64,000 nt of DNA from Prevotella sp. P6B1 (lineage in GTDB: Bacteria; Bacteroidota; Bacteroidia; Bacteroidales; Bacteroidaceae). The stretch covers positions 248,001-312,000 of the forward strand of contig NZ_JNKF01000012.1 of NCBI RefSeq assembly GCF_000702825.1, read 5' to 3'. Position 1 is the stretch's first letter; each line of letters starts with the position of its first letter. The notes below the pieces were generated by a model. It saw only the letters and a program-made list of their open reading frames with translations, was not told where the DNA came from and searched no databases. This document shows positions 62,995-64,000 of this stretch, piece by piece. The translations under genes were made by a program, and so were the position numbers.

Positions 62995-64000
62995 TTATTG
63001 ATTAATCAACTTGTTAGTGAGAATTTCTGAATTTGGAATAGGGAAGATATAATTCTTGTCATTTGGTCCAACAGCAACAGGATTCATACTGCTAAGTGTT
63101 GGCTTTACAGGGAAAATGTCTAGTTTGCGCAGGATATCTGTAGCCCTAAGACCTTCGCCTAGCAGTTCGATGCGTTTTTCCTTAGCTATCGTCGCTTCTA
63201 TATTGTTTGCTGAGAGTGCAGACTCGCTGAATTCATAACTGTTGTCAGAACGGAGACGGACAGCTTTCAATAATTCTACAGCGAGAGATAAATTGCCGGT
63301 CTTTGCAGCAGCCTCAGCATAATTTAGCAGTACTTCAGCATAGCGAATAGCTGGAACATAGTCTATTGATGGACTGACATGCTTAAACTTTGCCAAGGTA
63401 TATTCTCCAATAGTGGTGTTGAAAGTTACAAAAGTGCGACGCTTGTCTGTCTCACGCCACTCTGTATCAGAAATGATTCCAGTTGAGGAGTTGTTCAATA
63501 CATAGTCTATACGATTAGCATAAAAAGCCTCAGACAAAGAAACACCAGAAGGAGTGTCAGATGCGGTCATTGGGAATGAAAGAATGGACTCTGTAGAAGT
63601 ATAGTCAGAGTAGAATATAGATGTAACGTCATCTTGTAAAGTTGCCTTCACTCCTGTAGTAGCACTAAATGGTCGTATGGTCTGAGGAACTATTTTTATA
63701 GCTTCGGATACAACTGAAGCATATTCTCCTTTACTTAGAAATACACGTGTCTTGAGAGCAATAGCCGTATTTTTGTGGGCTCTTGTAGTATTCTTCAGTT
63801 TTGACTCGTAACTTTCAGGCAGGAGCTGTTCTGCTTTGTTCAGATCGTCGACAATCTGTGCATAAACTTCTGCCACTGTACTACGGGCCAAATCATTATG
63901 TTCTGAAGAGTTCTCAGCAATCAATCTAAGAGGAATTCCCTTAGAAGTACCTTGATCTTTGGTATATGGTTGCGCATAGAGTGTAACGAGATGGAAATAG
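62995..64000 (-). CDS. SusD-like protein, 5' end beyond right edge
   Basis: Partial gene: about 335 codons up to the stop are visible, and the frame stays open to the window edge, where it reads YFHLVTLYAQPYTKDQGTS, so the TTG at 63924 is not a real start. SusD signals are clear: VAEVYAQIVDDLNKAEQLLP, AIRYAEVLLNYAEAAAKTG and KEKRIELLGEGLRATDILRK, ending IFPIPNSEILTNKLINQ. The lipobox and N-terminus are outside. A SusC gene is expected beyond the edge. Pairing with a thioredoxin rather than glycosidases suggests a non-sugar or peptide ligand, which is speculation. Confidence 0.88.
   Translation of the reverse strand, partial: YFHLVTLYAQPYTKDQGTSKGIPLRLIAENSSEHNDLARSTVAEVYAQIVDDLNKAEQLLPESYESKLKNTTRAHKNTAIALKTRVFLSKGEYASVVSEAIKIVPQTIRPFSATTGVKATLQDDVTSIFYSDYTSTESILSFPMTASDTPSGVSLSEAFYANRIDYVLNNSSTGIISDTEWRETDKRRTFVTFNTTIGEYTLAKFKHVSPSIDYVPAIRYAEVLLNYAEAAAKTGNLSLAVELLKAVRLRSDNSYEFSESALSANNIEATIAKEKRIELLGEGLRATDILRKLDIFPVKPTLSSMNPVAVGPNDKNYIFPIPNSEILTNKLINQ

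Overview
The window looks like a chromosomal segment of a Bacteroidales bacterium, most likely Prevotella-like. The evidence is the SusC/SusD pairs with ECF sigma/FecR regulators, a UpxY-type NusG paralogue at the head of a polysaccharide operon, TAnnTTTG-type -7 promoter elements, scarce Shine-Dalgarno sequences and a TlpA/DUF4369 thioredoxin. The genus is inferred; no rRNA gene is present to settle it. No tRNA, rRNA, insertion sequence or CRISPR array was recognised.

Region 1 (1-18997, all minus strand) is one long surface-polysaccharide operon that continues beyond the left edge. In transcription order it holds a UpxY-like antiterminator; a three-domain fusion (left-handed beta-helix acyltransferase, acyl carrier protein, acyl-AMP ligase); a flippase; a second beta-helix acyltransferase; two pyruvyl-transferase-family proteins; a Wzy-like polymerase; a Stealth phosphotransferase; a MurB paralogue; an exported EEP-family phosphoesterase; a GT4 glycosyltransferase; a NeuD/PglD-like acetyltransferase; and then ACP, SDR, membrane acyltransferase, SDR, acyl-AMP ligase, ACP and ketoacyl-ACP synthase III. 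The operon has few sugar transferases and many acyl, pyruvyl and phosphate chemistry genes. It looks built to make and attach unusual acyl or lactyl/pyruvyl groups to a glycan.

Region 2 (19194-53049, plus strand) starts with an SGNH hydrolase, followed by two tandem polysaccharide utilisation loci. PUL A (20023-45301) has ECF sigma, FecR, a DUF4832 protein, SusC (with STN domain), SusD, a SusE-like lipoprotein, a second DUF4832 protein (lipoprotein), an FAD oxidoreductase, a GH36-like enzyme, a GH2 with a glucuronidase-like signature, a DUF4886-GH3 fusion, a GH2 beta-galactosidase type and a GH3 with PA14, closed by a strong terminator. PUL B (45384-53049) has its own ECF sigma, FecR, SusC (STN), SusD and a GH105. 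Together the enzymes suggest a branched galactose- and uronate-containing glycan; this is inference.

Region 3 (53142-62989) is mostly ordinary metabolism: a C_GCAxxG_C_C protein, then on the minus strand a regulatory-domain protein, dacB, serB and mutY behind one clear promoter, divergent nadB with a strong terminator, a 327-base non-coding stretch with nested palindromes, an S10-type peptidase, and at the right edge a truncated SusD-like gene followed by a TlpA-type thioredoxin.

Several apparent long reading frames begin at TTG well upstream of the real gene; starts here were moved to the ATG that begins the signal peptide or domain.
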